Assembly: GCF_001039355.2 (NCBI RefSeq)
Contig: NW_019775497.1
Location: 7,610 to 71,609 of the forward strand
Direction of reading: 5' to 3'
DNA: 64,000 nt
Origin: Lingula anatina
Taxonomy: Eukaryota > Brachiopoda > Lingulata > Lingulida > Lingulidae
The notes beneath the pieces were generated by a model. That model searched no databases and had not been told where the DNA came from. It worked only from the letters and a program-made list of their open reading frames with translations. Positions 22,707 to 34,900 of this stretch are shown here, piece by piece. The position numbers and the translations under genes are program-made. The number at the start of each line of letters is the position of its first letter. Position 1 is the stretch's first letter.

Positions 22707-25700
22707 CCGTGGTTATGTTAAAAGAACCGGTGCTTGTTTTGCTCCCCAATAAAACAAAAACACATAGAAATTAAAGGAATTTAAATGGTCGAATTTACTA
22801 GCAGTATATCGAGTACAGTTGACCATTTTTTTTACATATTTTTGTGATCAACATATAATTTTGCGTTAACCATTATACACAAGTTCTTTTTATCAGAGGC
22901 CAGCTGAATGAGGACCTCGGTTCTGTGCAAAGAAATTCTCTCAAAGTCTAACAGTACAAGAGAAATATGCACAGAATTACCCAAAATATATGAACATGAA
23001 GTCAGAATTTTATCCTTGTTCCTATTAGAGGCATGATACACTTGTACTCGTACATGTTTACAGATTGATATTCTTTTGTTGTTGCAATTCAGAGAAGTGT
23101 TTTTTGGGTACTGTTTTCTTAATCTATGACCTAAAAGAGCATAACCCGTCTCTAAAGTCCTCGTTTTAAATTTGATAAACAACGTGCACACAACCATAAA
23201 TAATTTCTGTACATGTTTCAAAAATGTTGCGACGTCAGATCATACCATTAAAGCTTAATCGAAAACTGGCGTCAGGCAACACAGGATTGTTTTCATTTTG
23301 GATGCATGGCACAAAATATATGCCTCTCCTTACATATATAACGTGCACGAGCCTGTTGCTTAGTGATGACGCAGTTAATGATAGTATTTCCTCGTGCCTC
23401 TTTGTGGTCACCATATGCAATGGTGACAAAACAAGGACGCTTAACTGATGACAATGACAAACGCGTCCTTACAGGGTGACATTGCCGCATGTACTATAGG
23501 GTGTGACCGTTGACTTCTGTATCGATTGATAATAATAATAATAATAATTTGATTAACATCTCACGTTTAAAAATAAAACTCACCCTACTACAGGTTATAT
23601 GAGATTATAACTTGTGAAAGTACAATTAAAACTAATTAAATAAATTATTGATCATTTAAACACATAAAAAGAACATTTTATGAAAAACCATTTCAATCCT
23701 TCTCGTCTGTGTTAAACAACCGTAACTTAGTGTTGTTTTCTATCACCAGGTGGCACCTGGAGCGAATGGGAGCCATGGGAACCGTGCAGTGCCACGTGCG
23801 GTGGAGGAACGACTTTTCGTGTCCGGAAATGCGTGGGCGGCAACGACTGCTTCGGTCCGTCTAGACAGCAGATGCCGTGTAACACTCATGAATGTAAGTA
23901 GTGTGCATAAGATTATGCTTACAATAACCACAATCACCGACAGCGCTGTTATTTTATGGTTGCTGGTATCGCACTCTTTTGCATGCTCCTTTACGCACGT
24001 GGACATTCCTAAATATATCAGAAACATGTCTATACAGTTATTACAAAACATGCTTTTAAGGAAGCATGAAGTGACCACGAAAATACTATTTCACAATACT
24101 AAAAATGGCGCTTGGAGTTTGAAAACAATTCTGGTCTATTCCACAATTTCAGTTATTTCTTATGAAATTTCGTAGGAATCGAGTAATATCTTTAAACTGA
24201 ATTATCGTCTCAATATATTCTGTTTCGTTTCCTTTAAAGGCCCTTACTTTGGTGAGTGGTCGGAATGGTCAGAATGTGACGCCAAATGTGGCGGAGGAAG
24301 ACAAACAAGGACCCGGATGTGCCTACCAGCTGGAAGCGTGTGTATCGGAAGAACCACTGAGATACGCTCGTGTAACAATTTCCCATGTAAGTAAATAAAT
24401 TATTGTCTTCTTAAAGAGACACATTAAACCATTGAATTACGCGTTTTTGTCTTGCTTAAAGGTGTGTTTAAGAGCTCGTAGTATTGTTTGTGGTATTTCA
24501 TACTATGTAAAGCGATACCAATTTATTATTTTTTTAGCCTTAACAAGAATTTAAACCTTGTTAATTGCCAAAGTTGTATTAATTAACATTTCAAATGTTC
24601 ACTGCGAGTTGTAACTTAAAGTGAGAATGTAAGCATGGCTCCTTATATTTCAATTATTCTGTTTTTTTGCACTACGGCCATGATTGAATAAATGGTGTGT
24701 GTTTGCGCATGTACAAAGTTTATCTTGCACCTCTTTGAGGTGACTTATTAATCCTCTTTGAGGTGACTTATTAATCCTCTATGAGGTGACTTATTAATCC
24801 TCTTTGAGGTGACTTATTAATCCTCTTTGAGGTGACTTATTAATCCTCTTTGAGGTGACTTATTAATAAAAATCACCGTCTTTCAGGTCAGTATTGGACA
24901 GAATGGATAGACACAGACGATCCGTCCAAGGACGGGGATTGGGAGGTGGACGAGACGCCGGTGAGTCGGGGAGCATTCACATTCAAGACTCAGGCCCGTA
25001 GCCGGGGGTGGGGGGGGGGGTCGGGGGTTCGAAAGAACCGTCCCTTTTGTCAGGAAAAGGTTCATTTTGGGTAAAATTTGATCTAGGTACACATAAGTTT
25101 CATTGAAAAAGGTCCACTTTTTCAGAAAAAGAACCCCCCTTTTGAATTTGCTGGCTACGGGCCTGCAAGTTATCGTACCAACAGGATCGATCTATCTCTG
25201 AAGGGATTCTCGCTAGTGTAATCAGCTTTAATGTCTGACATGCCCCCTCAAGCAGCTGGGTGGTAAATGAGGCACTTTAGAGAGAATCTCCGCAGAGATG
25301 GGTTCGTCTGACCCAGTATTCTACTTTTATCGTTGCGAATGAAATTTAGTAGTCCAGTCTCCATATTTATATTGAAAGTGACTCATATATAAAAAAAATC
25401 AATTAGTGAATTAAAACGCCCCAAAGTACGGCGGTAGTGGTAACAGTCTTACTGAACACATTCTTTGTATCAAAAGTAGGCCCAATAGATCAAAAGGCAC
25501 GTCGGTAATGAAATGCATGGCGGAGATGGCTTGTTCCTCTTAGTTTCTCTTTGATATCAACGAAGCCTCCATTTTATCGGGGGTGAATTGTAAATTAAGG
25601 ACTAATCTGGATTATTCTTGAATTTCTGCATTCGTGAAACAGCGACTAGTTGTGTTTGATGTGACTGCAAGTTTGTTGCATTGTTGGATGCGACTGTGTA

Positions 25701-26204
25701 GGGACACATTTAGTTTTAGAAAGTAGATCCAGTAAATTACAGTGACAATGTAAGCATGGGTCCTTATATTTTACCACTTTACTTGGAACTGCTTTCGAAA
25801 ACTATTACTATCTAATGTCACAAACGACACGAAAAAATGTTTTGCTGTCACATGTAACGCAACTAGTTTTAATGTGTTACAGTTATCGTCTGGATTCCGA
25901 CTCTTATATCATACGATTGAAAGTAGATGTACATGTACCGAATTCTCCCAGATAAATTACAGAAATGACAGATATACGTGATAAGTAAACATAACTAAAG
26001 GGCGTCGTAATGAATTTACTATTTTTTTCTCACGTTGTAAATCCTGGTGCGTCGGGTCTTCTCGTATTTTTTTACTTAACCTGTATGCTAGAGATATCTT
26101 ATTTAGGTTTGATAATATTAAAAAAAAAAGGAAAGTGTTATAAATTGAATAACTGTGTGAATCATTCACGCACAGCCCTGAGAAATTTTGATGCAATGTT
26201 CAGA

Positions 26205-26247
<43 letters not shown>

Positions 26248-26500
26248 TCACGGCGTAATCAAAATTTTCCATCATTCTTTCCAGTGCGATCACTCCGGGA
26301 TCGTGTCTGAGCCTCTCAAAGCAGAGTGCCGTCTGGTTAAGACAAAACACCCCTGGGACTCCAGCGGCCTGAAGTTCTACATACCGTGCTCCACCTTCGG
26401 CATTGTCTGCAGGAACGTGGAAAACGACCCCAACTGGACCCCTGGGGATGACCCCATATGTCACGATTTGGAAATTCGATACCTGTGCTCATACCCTTAA
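19777..26500 (+). CDS. Secreted protein with three TSP1 repeats and a WxxW domain
   Basis: Seven exons with consistent phases: 19777-19849, 20864-21006, 22344-22611, 23750-23893, 24240-24386, 24887-24960, 26285-26500 (354 residues, TAA). Residues 1-23 form a signal peptide (MFGLHWTAAVCITLGLFLVA). Residues 25-72 are a Cys-rich segment (C28, C42, C47, C60; N62-G-T glycosylation site). TSP type-1 repeats span about 117-162, 162-210 and 210-259: the first two have the C-S-x-T-C-G O-fucosylation motif, the second and third the W-S-E-W C-mannosylation motif, and the third has CDAKCG, which lacks the fucosylation site. Residues 260-354 form a WxxW domain (YWTEWID, then PNWTPGDD and the final LEIRYLC), as in CILP and mucins. 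Likely extracellular matrix or mucus; the combination resembles CILP but lacks Ig and C-terminal parts. Confidence 0.9.
20674..20728. repeat. Single N flanked by a short direct repeat
   Basis: TTTTTTAAAAGATGGGAAGCAT occurs on both sides of the ambiguous base at about 20704. It looks like an assembly join rather than a biological duplication. Confidence 0.6.
21010..21054. repeat. (ATTT)n microsatellite next to a splice donor
   Basis: The tetranucleotide tract starts a few bases after the GTATGT donor of exon 2 of the TSP1/WxxW gene. Confidence 0.95.
21878..21923. repeat. (ATT)n microsatellite
   Basis: About 15 ATT triplets within intron 2 of the TSP1/WxxW gene. Confidence 0.95.
22662..22705. 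repeat. (ATT)n microsatellite
   Basis: About 14 ATT triplets in intron 3 of the TSP1/WxxW gene. Confidence 0.95.
24728..24869 (+). repeat. 23-bp minisatellite, six copies
   Basis: Tandem CCTCTTTGAGGTGACTTATT-AAT units, one with an ATGAGG variant. It ends only 17 bp before the exon at 24887, so it sits across the likely branch-point region of that intron. Each unit holds a small CCTCTTTGAGG palindrome. Confidence 0.9.
24992..25166. mobile_element. Short foldback element with GGCCCGTAGCC termini
   Basis: Starts CAGGCCCGTAGCCGGGGG and ends GCTGGCTACGGGCCTG. The interior is imperfectly self-complementary (AAAGAACCGTCCCTTTTGTC against AAAAAGAACCCCCC). Located in the last intron of the TSP1/WxxW gene; partial relative at 16938-17080. 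Confidence 0.75.
25183..25310. mobile_element. GATCGATCT-family foldback, partial copy
   Basis: Retains ACAGGATCGATCTATCTCTG, GGGATTCTCGCTA and GAGAATCTCCGCAGAGATGGG, but is shorter than the complete copies and lacks one terminus. It lies directly after the GGCCCGTAGCC element. Confidence 0.6.
26206..26248. repeat. (AAT)n microsatellite
   Basis: About 14 AAT triplets 37 bp before the last exon of the TSP1/WxxW gene. Confidence 0.95.
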
Positions 26501-26544
26501 AGCTGCGACACACAGGCTAGGGGACCTCTCTTTGTGCATTCAAT

Positions 26545-26767
26545 GGGGCCATTCAGAATAAAAGATTCGAGTATCAACTGATTCTTTAATGGGCTCTACG
26601 CCGGGGCACTGTAATTAAATCTTGACTCCATTCGACCGGACTCGCGGGGAGGTGTGTGAGAGGCGGAGAGACTATTACAGGATTAAGCGGTCTTCCATTC
26701 ATGTAGGGTCCACCATGTTTGATCCTTGGATCAGTTGATACTCGGGTCTTCTTTTCTGAATGGGGCC
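26545..26767. mobile_element. Foldback element in the 3' UTR of the TSP1/WxxW gene
   Basis: The left arm (GGGGCCATTCAGAATAAAAG, then CGAGTATCAACTGATT) is matched on the opposite strand by the right arm (GATCAGTTGATACTCGGGTC ... CTGAATGGGGCC). About 223 bp. The left arm includes the first AATAAA after the stop codon. Confidence 0.75.
26557..26562 (+). terminator. Candidate polyadenylation signal of the TSP1/WxxW gene
   Basis: AATAAA 57 nt after the TAA stop, lying within the arm of a foldback element. Confidence 0.45.
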
Positions 26768-27711
26768 AATGACAAAGGGCCCCGTCACGTCAGAATGATT
26801 CCAGACCTAAATAAAGACCAATATAAGGTCGACTTCAAGAATAATCCAGATCGAAAAGCTACGACTCGACGCATATGTGTAGGATAATAGACGCTTCGTT
26901 GCTATCAAAAAGAAACAAGGAAGAACAAGCCATTTTCGCCATGCTTTCCATTTCCAGCGTGCCTTTTTTAAAAAAAACTATTACTTTTGACAGGAGAAAA
27001 GTGTTCAGTAATACTGGATCCACTAACGATAACGCTGTGCTTTGTAGCGTTTTAATTTCATTTATGGGTTGCTTTTAATATTAAGGAGACTGGACTAGTG
27101 AATTTCATTCTTGACGATGGAAATAGAATTTTACATTTAGAACTCAAAAAACGGAATTATGGATTATGGATCTTTAATTTTCTCAACATTTTTGCACAGG
27201 ATACACACGATGTTTGAGGGAAACTTGCTGAAATATTCAGGAAAGTTATTATTATTATTATTTTGCTATGCAAAGGTGTAGCGCATATTAAGTGCTTTTC
27301 GATAATTGGTCAAATGAGCTACTTATATTTTGTAACATCGCTGCGTGAAAGATTTTGATTTCGGTTTTTTAATAAATTAATTCATTATTTATTTACGGCG
27401 AATATATTAAAAAGAAAACAATGCTGAAATACAGGAGCTACACACCAGTCATACGGGACAACAGCTTCTTGCTGCGCTTTTCAATTGACATTTTAATATA
27501 AATTTTGGTTGTTATTTTTTTCGGCCTTCATTCTAACAAAAGTGCACGCATGTAAATTTCATTTTAAATATTCATGGGTGTGGGTAAAGGAGTTTCCACT
27601 TACGAGTGTGAACTTTGATTGAGAATCAAAAGGATTGATGGATATTTGAATAAAATGAAAATGGGTTTTCATGTTAGCTTTTTTTGTATTACGAAAATTA
27701 AATTTAGTTGG

Positions 27712-27713
<2 letters not shown>

Positions 27714-27752
<39 letters not shown>
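27714..27752. repeat. (CA)n microsatellite
   Basis: About 19 CA dinucleotides. Confidence 0.95.
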
Positions 27753-29123
27753 AGTGGCGGATTCGATATCTGGCCCTCTTAAAATTATAATTTTGACTAG
27801 CTGAATCATTGTTCTAAACCGTAGCAAATGGCACCATTCGCCCTCTAAAATACCTTTTTTTTTCTGGGCCCTTCAGCAGGCAATAAATTCTGAGTTAAAC
27901 TTGTTATCAGTTTTTTTTTACAGAGAAAAAGTATGTGCCAATTAAAAAGCAAGAGCCCCAAGGATCAACAGAAGGACCCTAGTTTTTAATATAAATTAAT
28001 CTGCAGTAGATTCAACGTGTCATTGCATAGTCTCGCTCGGTACTCCAAGCACTATCGGTATCGGATTTATCAAATATGCCCGGGTCAGTTCGAAAATTCA
28101 GAAAATGAACAATTTCCGATATAGTTTTTCGATATATTTTTTAAGTCAGTTGTTGTATTAACAAAAGACTATGGTCTTTAAACCAGATACTACTTATTTG
28201 TTATTTTAAGCATATAAAATTAATTTAATCTACATGAAACCGACAGAAACAATATATATAATAAGTTGCATATCTAAAAGAGAAAGGAAAAACTTGGATT
28301 TGAATGATTATTTCTATTGATTATCTTAAATATTCAATTTCATTAAGTGAAATCGACACGACGTTCCGAGTAAAGACATACGTTCGAATAAATTTGTAGT
28401 AGAGTAAACAGTTTGTTTCAAAGAGTCAGCTACTTCAAATTAACACATTAAACCTGAGGGAAGTATTGAAGCAGCTGCTGGTTTACTGCAGTCTCCTAGC
28501 CATTGCCAACAATATTGCGGACGCTGCTGTTTGCAGTCAGAGGACCCATCTCCAGCTGTTCTTCCGGCAACACTTCCTGCCACGACGAAATGGTGAAGAT
28601 GTTTAGGTCGTAAGACAATTCTCAGTATCGCAAGTTTTAGTGAGTGTTTACGGAAAACATAGATCTAAGCTTTTACCATTACAAACAGAGTTGCTGAATT
28701 TTGGTTATTTTGATTAATACATGAATTGAACGAAGAGACGAGTAGTAAAATCAGGAATTTTTCTTTCTTTATTTTTACCTGAGCAATATATAAAATTGGG
28801 GAGGCGACCATATGAGTTGGAAACTCATTCACGTAGTAGTCAGAGAGCCAACTAAATTCGAATAAGCGAAAGTAGAATTATAGTAGATAAATAATCAAAT
28901 GAATAAATAAATAAACGTAGTAGTTAATAACAGATTAATATGATACAAAATAACTAAATAATTGTAAATTAAATTTCATGATATAGCAAAAATAAGTTAA
29001 ATAAAATTGTTAGGAGCTTTCACATCAACCAAAACTGCAGGAAGAAAAAATATCGAGGATATCCGTACCGATGACTTAAAGGGCCAGTCATGCTGCTAAT
29101 TCTTTGGTCCACGTTGCTAAAAT

Positions 29124-29124
<1 letters not shown>

Positions 29125-29164
<40 letters not shown>
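29125..29164. repeat. (CA)n microsatellite
   Basis: About 20 CA dinucleotides. Confidence 0.95.
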
Positions 29165-29166
<2 letters not shown>

Positions 29167-29383
29167 TTTTGAATTGTTCCAGAAAGGAATAAGAACGGGT
29201 GGATACGCTGAGCCGGTGAGTTGGCACCATCTCAGCAAGATGTTATTATTCGCTAACATTCTGTTTCTAATAAACATTGAGAAGAGGACGCATCTATTTT
29301 ATACGCTTTCTGGTAACGTAGGCCTATCTATTACACTCATACTCTGAATAGTTTTGTTTGATGTATGACATGAAATAGGTTTT

Positions 29384-29640
29384 AGGGAAATTGCTTCCGC
29401 TTTAATTTTGTTAGAGAGATGTAGATATTCTAAGGATTGATGCATATTTCATCATTTGGTTTAAATGGAATGAAACCTTTACTTCCGCTTTAATTTTGTC
29501 AGAGAGAAGTAGATATTCCAAGGACTGGTGCATATTTCATCATTTGGTTTAAATGGAATTAAACCTTTACTTCCACTTTAATTTTGTCAGAGAGAAGTTG
29601 ATATTTCAAGGATTGGTCGCATAATTCATCAATTAAACCT
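29384..29640 (+). repeat. Three tandem copies of a ~90-bp unit
   Basis: Each copy starts CTTCC(G/A)CTTTAATTTTGT(T/C)AGAGAG, continues with GTAGATATT and GCATATTTCATCATTTGGTT, and ends GGAAT(G/T)AAACCTTTA. The second copy is nearest the first; the third is the most diverged and shortened. Confidence 0.9.
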
Positions 29641-31964
29641 TTAAAGCTCTCCCAGAAAAACAGGAACAATTCAGAACAGAAATAGAGAGCATTAATTACC
29701 ATAATTATGTTGTAGCCACCTACATTTAATAATTCATTTTCCAGGAAGTATACCAACTTGTATTCTGCTTATAATGTGCTCACCATTTATACTAGAACAT
29801 AGTGGTTTAATCAGTATAATAGTTTTCATCACATTTTGGTAATTTTCCATTTTATTTTGACAGAAAAAGTCTTCGGGACATTTTCAAACAGGTATACAGT
29901 ATTTTATCTTTTAGTTGTAGACGGTACACAATAAACTCCCAACTTTCAAGCAGTTAAAAAAGATAAATATCATTCGTTATATTTATTAGCCAGACTTTAC
30001 ACAAACATGTGGCAAGCGTCTAATCTCCTTAAATATTTACCAACTACTGGTATAATTAATAATTTTTTTTTTTTACATATTTAACACAATTCAAATACAC
30101 ACCTTTGTTACATGTATAATGATATAAAATGCCACTCAATACCCAGAGGATAATACGTAATAAATAAGACAGAGGAAGTAATATACTTCACCAAACAAAC
30201 TCAAACATTACAATATTTGTAGATCCGCCCTTTCAGAATAAGTTAAGTAGTTAAAAAAAATTGGTTTTCAAGGTCACTGATAACTCGATTTTTTTTGCAC
30301 CATCAGATTCTGGAGAAAAAAGTTGAGCTTCCAAAGATTTACAAAAATTGGGGTAGTTACTAGGCCATGAGACAAGAATAACACCCTAAACGTAGGTAGG
30401 ATTAGGAATTAGAAAATAATAAAACTAATACATTCCCTTATTTTACCACATAACATGATTTTGCATCTTTTTTTGCCTAGTGCTTTTAAAGTCCGAAATA
30501 ACATATCTGAGCAATTCTGTTGTTCTTCACACTTGCTTTAATGCTGTTACTACCAATATTTCAAAATGTTATATTTACTATTGTGCTACAGGTAATATTT
30601 AAAATGTAAAATAGAAGTTCTCCAGAATGTTCATTTGGGCAGAAGTAAACATAAAAAGTAAATAAAAGTTCTATAGTTAGATTTTTATAATAATAATAAT
30701 AGATTTAAAGGGCCGGGGGGGGGGGGGGGGAATTATTTGCACTCGTGCCAATTTTTGGCTTGCAGATAGTGAAAGGTTGTACAAAAATTCCTACAGTGTT
30801 TGACATCATCTTCAAAGTTTCTCATACAAGCATACATGGGTGATTTTAGAAATACTTAGAATTAATAGACTTTTCAGTTATTCAGTTTTTAAAACTGTTT
30901 TTTCTATTTGATAGTATTAGAATATTACTTTACTTTCATAACTATTACATGAACATTTTAGCTTACATATAATGTATGTAGGGAGATATTACATCTTATG
31001 CAACCATTAAAATGTTAAAAATCCATACATCACTTTTGCTAATCTAAACAAACTGCTTCAAGTCTTTCTATTTTCTTACTTAAAAGGTACATGAAGTCAA
31101 ACGTCAGCCCAACATAAGGTACAAATATGAGAAAAATATTTTTTTTCATTAAAAAAAGAAAAATATGTGTATTCCAAGGTCAATTTTATCACATTTATAG
31201 TATACCCCCCTGAAATAGCAAATTAAAACCAATAAATAAATAATCAGACAAAATATATTGCCCTAAATAAGACAAGTTTTAGCCATGAAACAAAACCCCA
31301 CCTAAGTCCTTTTTTTCTTTATATTTTGGTGATGTAAAATAATAAAATAAGTGTTAAACATAATGATCGCATCACAATATAAACTGCCTCAGAAACACTT
31401 TCTCCCACATCACCCTTAAAACGATGCCTACTGGGTTATAACATCAGCAGTGGATCCAGGGCCAACTTTCACTTAAAAGACTTCCAAGTCAGTTCAAGTG
31501 GTATCTTTGTTACCAACATTACATCTTACCCTATCAGAAAAGGTGTTACAGCACTCTCATGGACATCATTGTCAGCTAAGCCACGAAACTGACTCAATTA
31601 TTATTATTTTTTTTTGCAAAACTGGGACAAGAGGGGGGTGGGCATGGGGTGAAGGCAAAGCTGGTACATCCCCCCCACCAGGCCCTCCCATTCACACACA
31701 CAGCATCTGGGGTACACCTTCTGCCTCTTTCAAATATGAATTTCCCAAGTAAAACCAGACATGACCAAATAATTATTCCACCCCCATGCCCTATACATTA
31801 TCAATGAAATTTGTCATGGTCTGTTATTTTTTAAAATTTTTCTGCTCAGTGAGGTGAGGCATAATTTTCTATTTCTATCTCCCTCTCCCCCTAACAAAAT
31901 CCTGGATCCTCCAGTGATAAAAGACTTATGAGAGAAAAAAATCCTCATTATCTAAAACATGAGG

Positions 31965-34900
31965 TTATTTGTTTTTTTCTTCCTCATAATTATCCAAGTC
32001 CATCTCATCTAAAATTTCAAAGTCACCCAGATCTGAATTCGAACTTTCTCTGGACATGGCCTCTGCAGGCTTCGCTTTTGTTCCCTTCGAACCAGTCGTG
32101 GCATCAAGAACAGTTCCTCCGAGGCGACTTAGTCCCGCCCAAGCACTGGACGCAACACTGCTGAAAGTCCTGCCAACCATGTCGCCAGCTTTTCCAACCA
32201 ATCCTGACTGAGCGACATGTTTGCTGCGGACCTTCTCCTTAGCATGACTTGCAGTTTCCACATTACTGTCTACCTCGTCCTCACTGACGTCTGCTTCATG
32301 TGGTGAATGGTCACCATCGTCCATGAGAGCATCATCTCCAACTGGCGAAGATCGGTCCGATAAATCTGCGGCGTCGATATCTGGGAAAACTAGTCCCTGA
32401 GCAATTGAACCTCCAATTTCATCATCATCCGATTCTTCGTGATTGAAATGTGATGAAATAAAGGTCATGGCTGCTGCAGCTGCTGCGGTGGTTTGCGTCT
32501 GCCCAGCACCAATAGTATCCACAGCAGCGCCATCTCTAGGGGTAAAGTGTAACCCGACTGACAAAGACTCGTCCACGCTGTTGTCATCAAATGCAGGCAT
32601 CTGTTGTAAACCATGCAAGAGTGAAGACTCGTGGATGGTTCTGTCTCTTTCTACCTCTGGAAAAAACATAACATAATTTAAATGACAATAAAATTAGATA
32701 CAGAGTGTCTCATCATACAAAGGGACCCATGTATAAAAAAATCCATCCTAGAGACATCAAATTAATGTTTTGTTTAATGTTACTATATCAGCTTCCAGGA
32801 AATGTAATCTTGTCTCAGTTTCTTGCCTCAGTAATAAATCATTATCATAATACTGGGTTCCAGGACATTGAAACACCCTGTTATTTGTGAGTAGGAGAAA
32901 TCTTTTTTTAATTAATTAATCCATTTTTTTTTTTTTTGTTTGAGTAAAATGTTGATTTGTCAGGAAAATCCTTATCATTACCATCTGTGTCACTATTGGC
33001 AAAGGATGGCTCCCGCGACAGCCTCGGAGTGAGAACTGACGGCGAAGACGTCTCATCCTCACTGTCTGTGATAGCCCTGGCGAGTGCTGCTGTTATTTCT
33101 GGATCAGTGGTTGGCGTAAAAGCATCTATATCACTGTCACTGTCCGTCTCTGCTCGATCCTTTGAGGGATCAACAGGCGATTTTGTACGACCTAAAAGAA
33201 TAAATCATAAGAAAATAAATAGATAAATAAATAATAAATACCTGCATTAATTAAAACAAGTTTGTTTTGCCTGTAGAAGATCATATCCAATACCCAAATG
33301 TGTACATGATTCAATCATTATTATCAAATGATCAGGGCTGAAAATACTTGCCTTCATAACTTACTAACATATTTAATTTAAAAGCCTCCTGCAACAACTT
33401 GAAAGTAATATTGAATATTTAAAGGTAAAATTGAATGTGTTCAAGACATATACTTAACAAGCATATTATTAACAAGAATATTACACAACAAAATATAATA
33501 AATAATATTAATAAACATTTCAAGAAAATCCAACATAAAATCAAATTTTGAACCTACTTTTCCGAGTTTTTCTCCTCCTAATTTTCAATTTATATTCCAT
33601 CTTCATCATCATCGGCTCAATGTGTATATAGAATTTTTGTAGCAAGTTATGGTAAACCACACATGGCCAAAGCAAAATGCTCATCACTGAATATGAAAAG
33701 GAATCATATTCTTATTCAATTAATTAATTTATTAATGGCAAATGAAGAATGCATATCTTGGGCTCTTTTCACGTGTTAACTACAGTAGCTAAATGGTTCG
33801 AGGTATTGATAACCTTAATAGCCTGGCAAAATACTTTAGTTAAATACAAGAAGAGTATCTATCATAAACTCAACTTATGATTTTTATGTTTTTTTTTTTT
33901 TTTTTGCAAAGTATCAACAGACAAACATTGGATGACACATTTCTGTTCAAAAAATTTCATAAATTTCTCAACAGAAAAAAGCTGAGAATCAAGAATAATT
34001 CTTAGGACGACAATGGATAAGTGCATAAAAGGAAAATGATTTCCATTTTTTTATAACTTGATGAATAAATTCTTATATTAAGAAATCCTTTGGTTTTTGC
34101 TACCAAGTCTCCTTACCTATTATATAAGATATCATTATCCCTGGGATATAGTGCCCTATGCCAGCCAAACAGAAACTCCCAGTACATATCAGAATACAAA
34201 ACTGGAAATGAAATCATAGTATTACATATATATATACATAAAATATTAATAATTATAATAAATATTAGCTATATATAGTCTATGGGACCGTTCACATGGA
34301 AAGTCTATTTTCTAAAAATCTATTTTCTATTCGCGGTATCTTGTGATCACAGAAGTAACTGGCTCGCGCTGCCAGTAATTACACCGCAGATATATACAGA
34401 TATTCAGGGCACAGACCGTGATCACAAGATACCGCGATTAGAAAATAGATTTTTAGCAAATAGACTTTCCATGTGAACGGTCCACTAAAATGTTCAGTAG
34501 ACTTACAGGGGTAAAATGAACAGAATAAGATGAATACAGTCAATATATAAATAAATAGACAGCTGAAATATTAAGTAATTTGCAATAATGAATAGCAGCG
34601 AAAATTTGCCACAACAGAGGTAGTACATTTTACCTAGTAAGCACTTTTCTTTAAAATATGCCATATCATTTATACTTATCCTAGTGCAAATGTCAGAACG
34701 ATTTTTAAAATCAAAACTTTTATATCACGTCTCCAAATAATACATTTTTAGGGTAAAATGATTTGCAATAGGCAGTAAGGATGAAAAAGAGAAGGTGCAA
34801 GTTGTTCATAAGCTTATTGTGAACACCGACTGCTCTTTTTTTTTTTTAAAGATAGAGGAGTTGGAGGGGGGAGGGCTTAAGTGGTTCTAAATGGAACACA

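Larger units (their letters stand above)
26768..31964. other. Intergenic between TSP1/WxxW and RETREG genes
   Basis: No confident gene. It holds CA repeats (27714-27751 and 29125-29164), a piece related to the start of the 2.8-kb units (27775-27880, sharing GGCACC(A/G)(T/C)TCGCCCTCTAAAATACC), a possible orphan exon near 28450-28610, a three-copy 90-bp repeat (29384-29640), and a G16 run (30714-30730). The last part, up to 31964, is expected to be the 3' UTR of RETREG, but I could not fix its polyadenylation signal. Confidence 0.6.

Noticed and set aside
23750-24175. 141-codon frame continuing past the TSP1 exon
   Set aside because: It is a different frame from the TSP1 repeat and runs through the clear GTAAGT donor into the intron.
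24728-24869. Regular 23-bp repeats considered as a CRISPR array
   Set aside because: There are no spacers between the units, they are directly contiguous, and the host is a eukaryote. It is a minisatellite.
32443-32676. + strand frame with an alanine run opposite RETREG exon 8
   Set aside because: An antisense shadow of the RETREG C-terminal exon.
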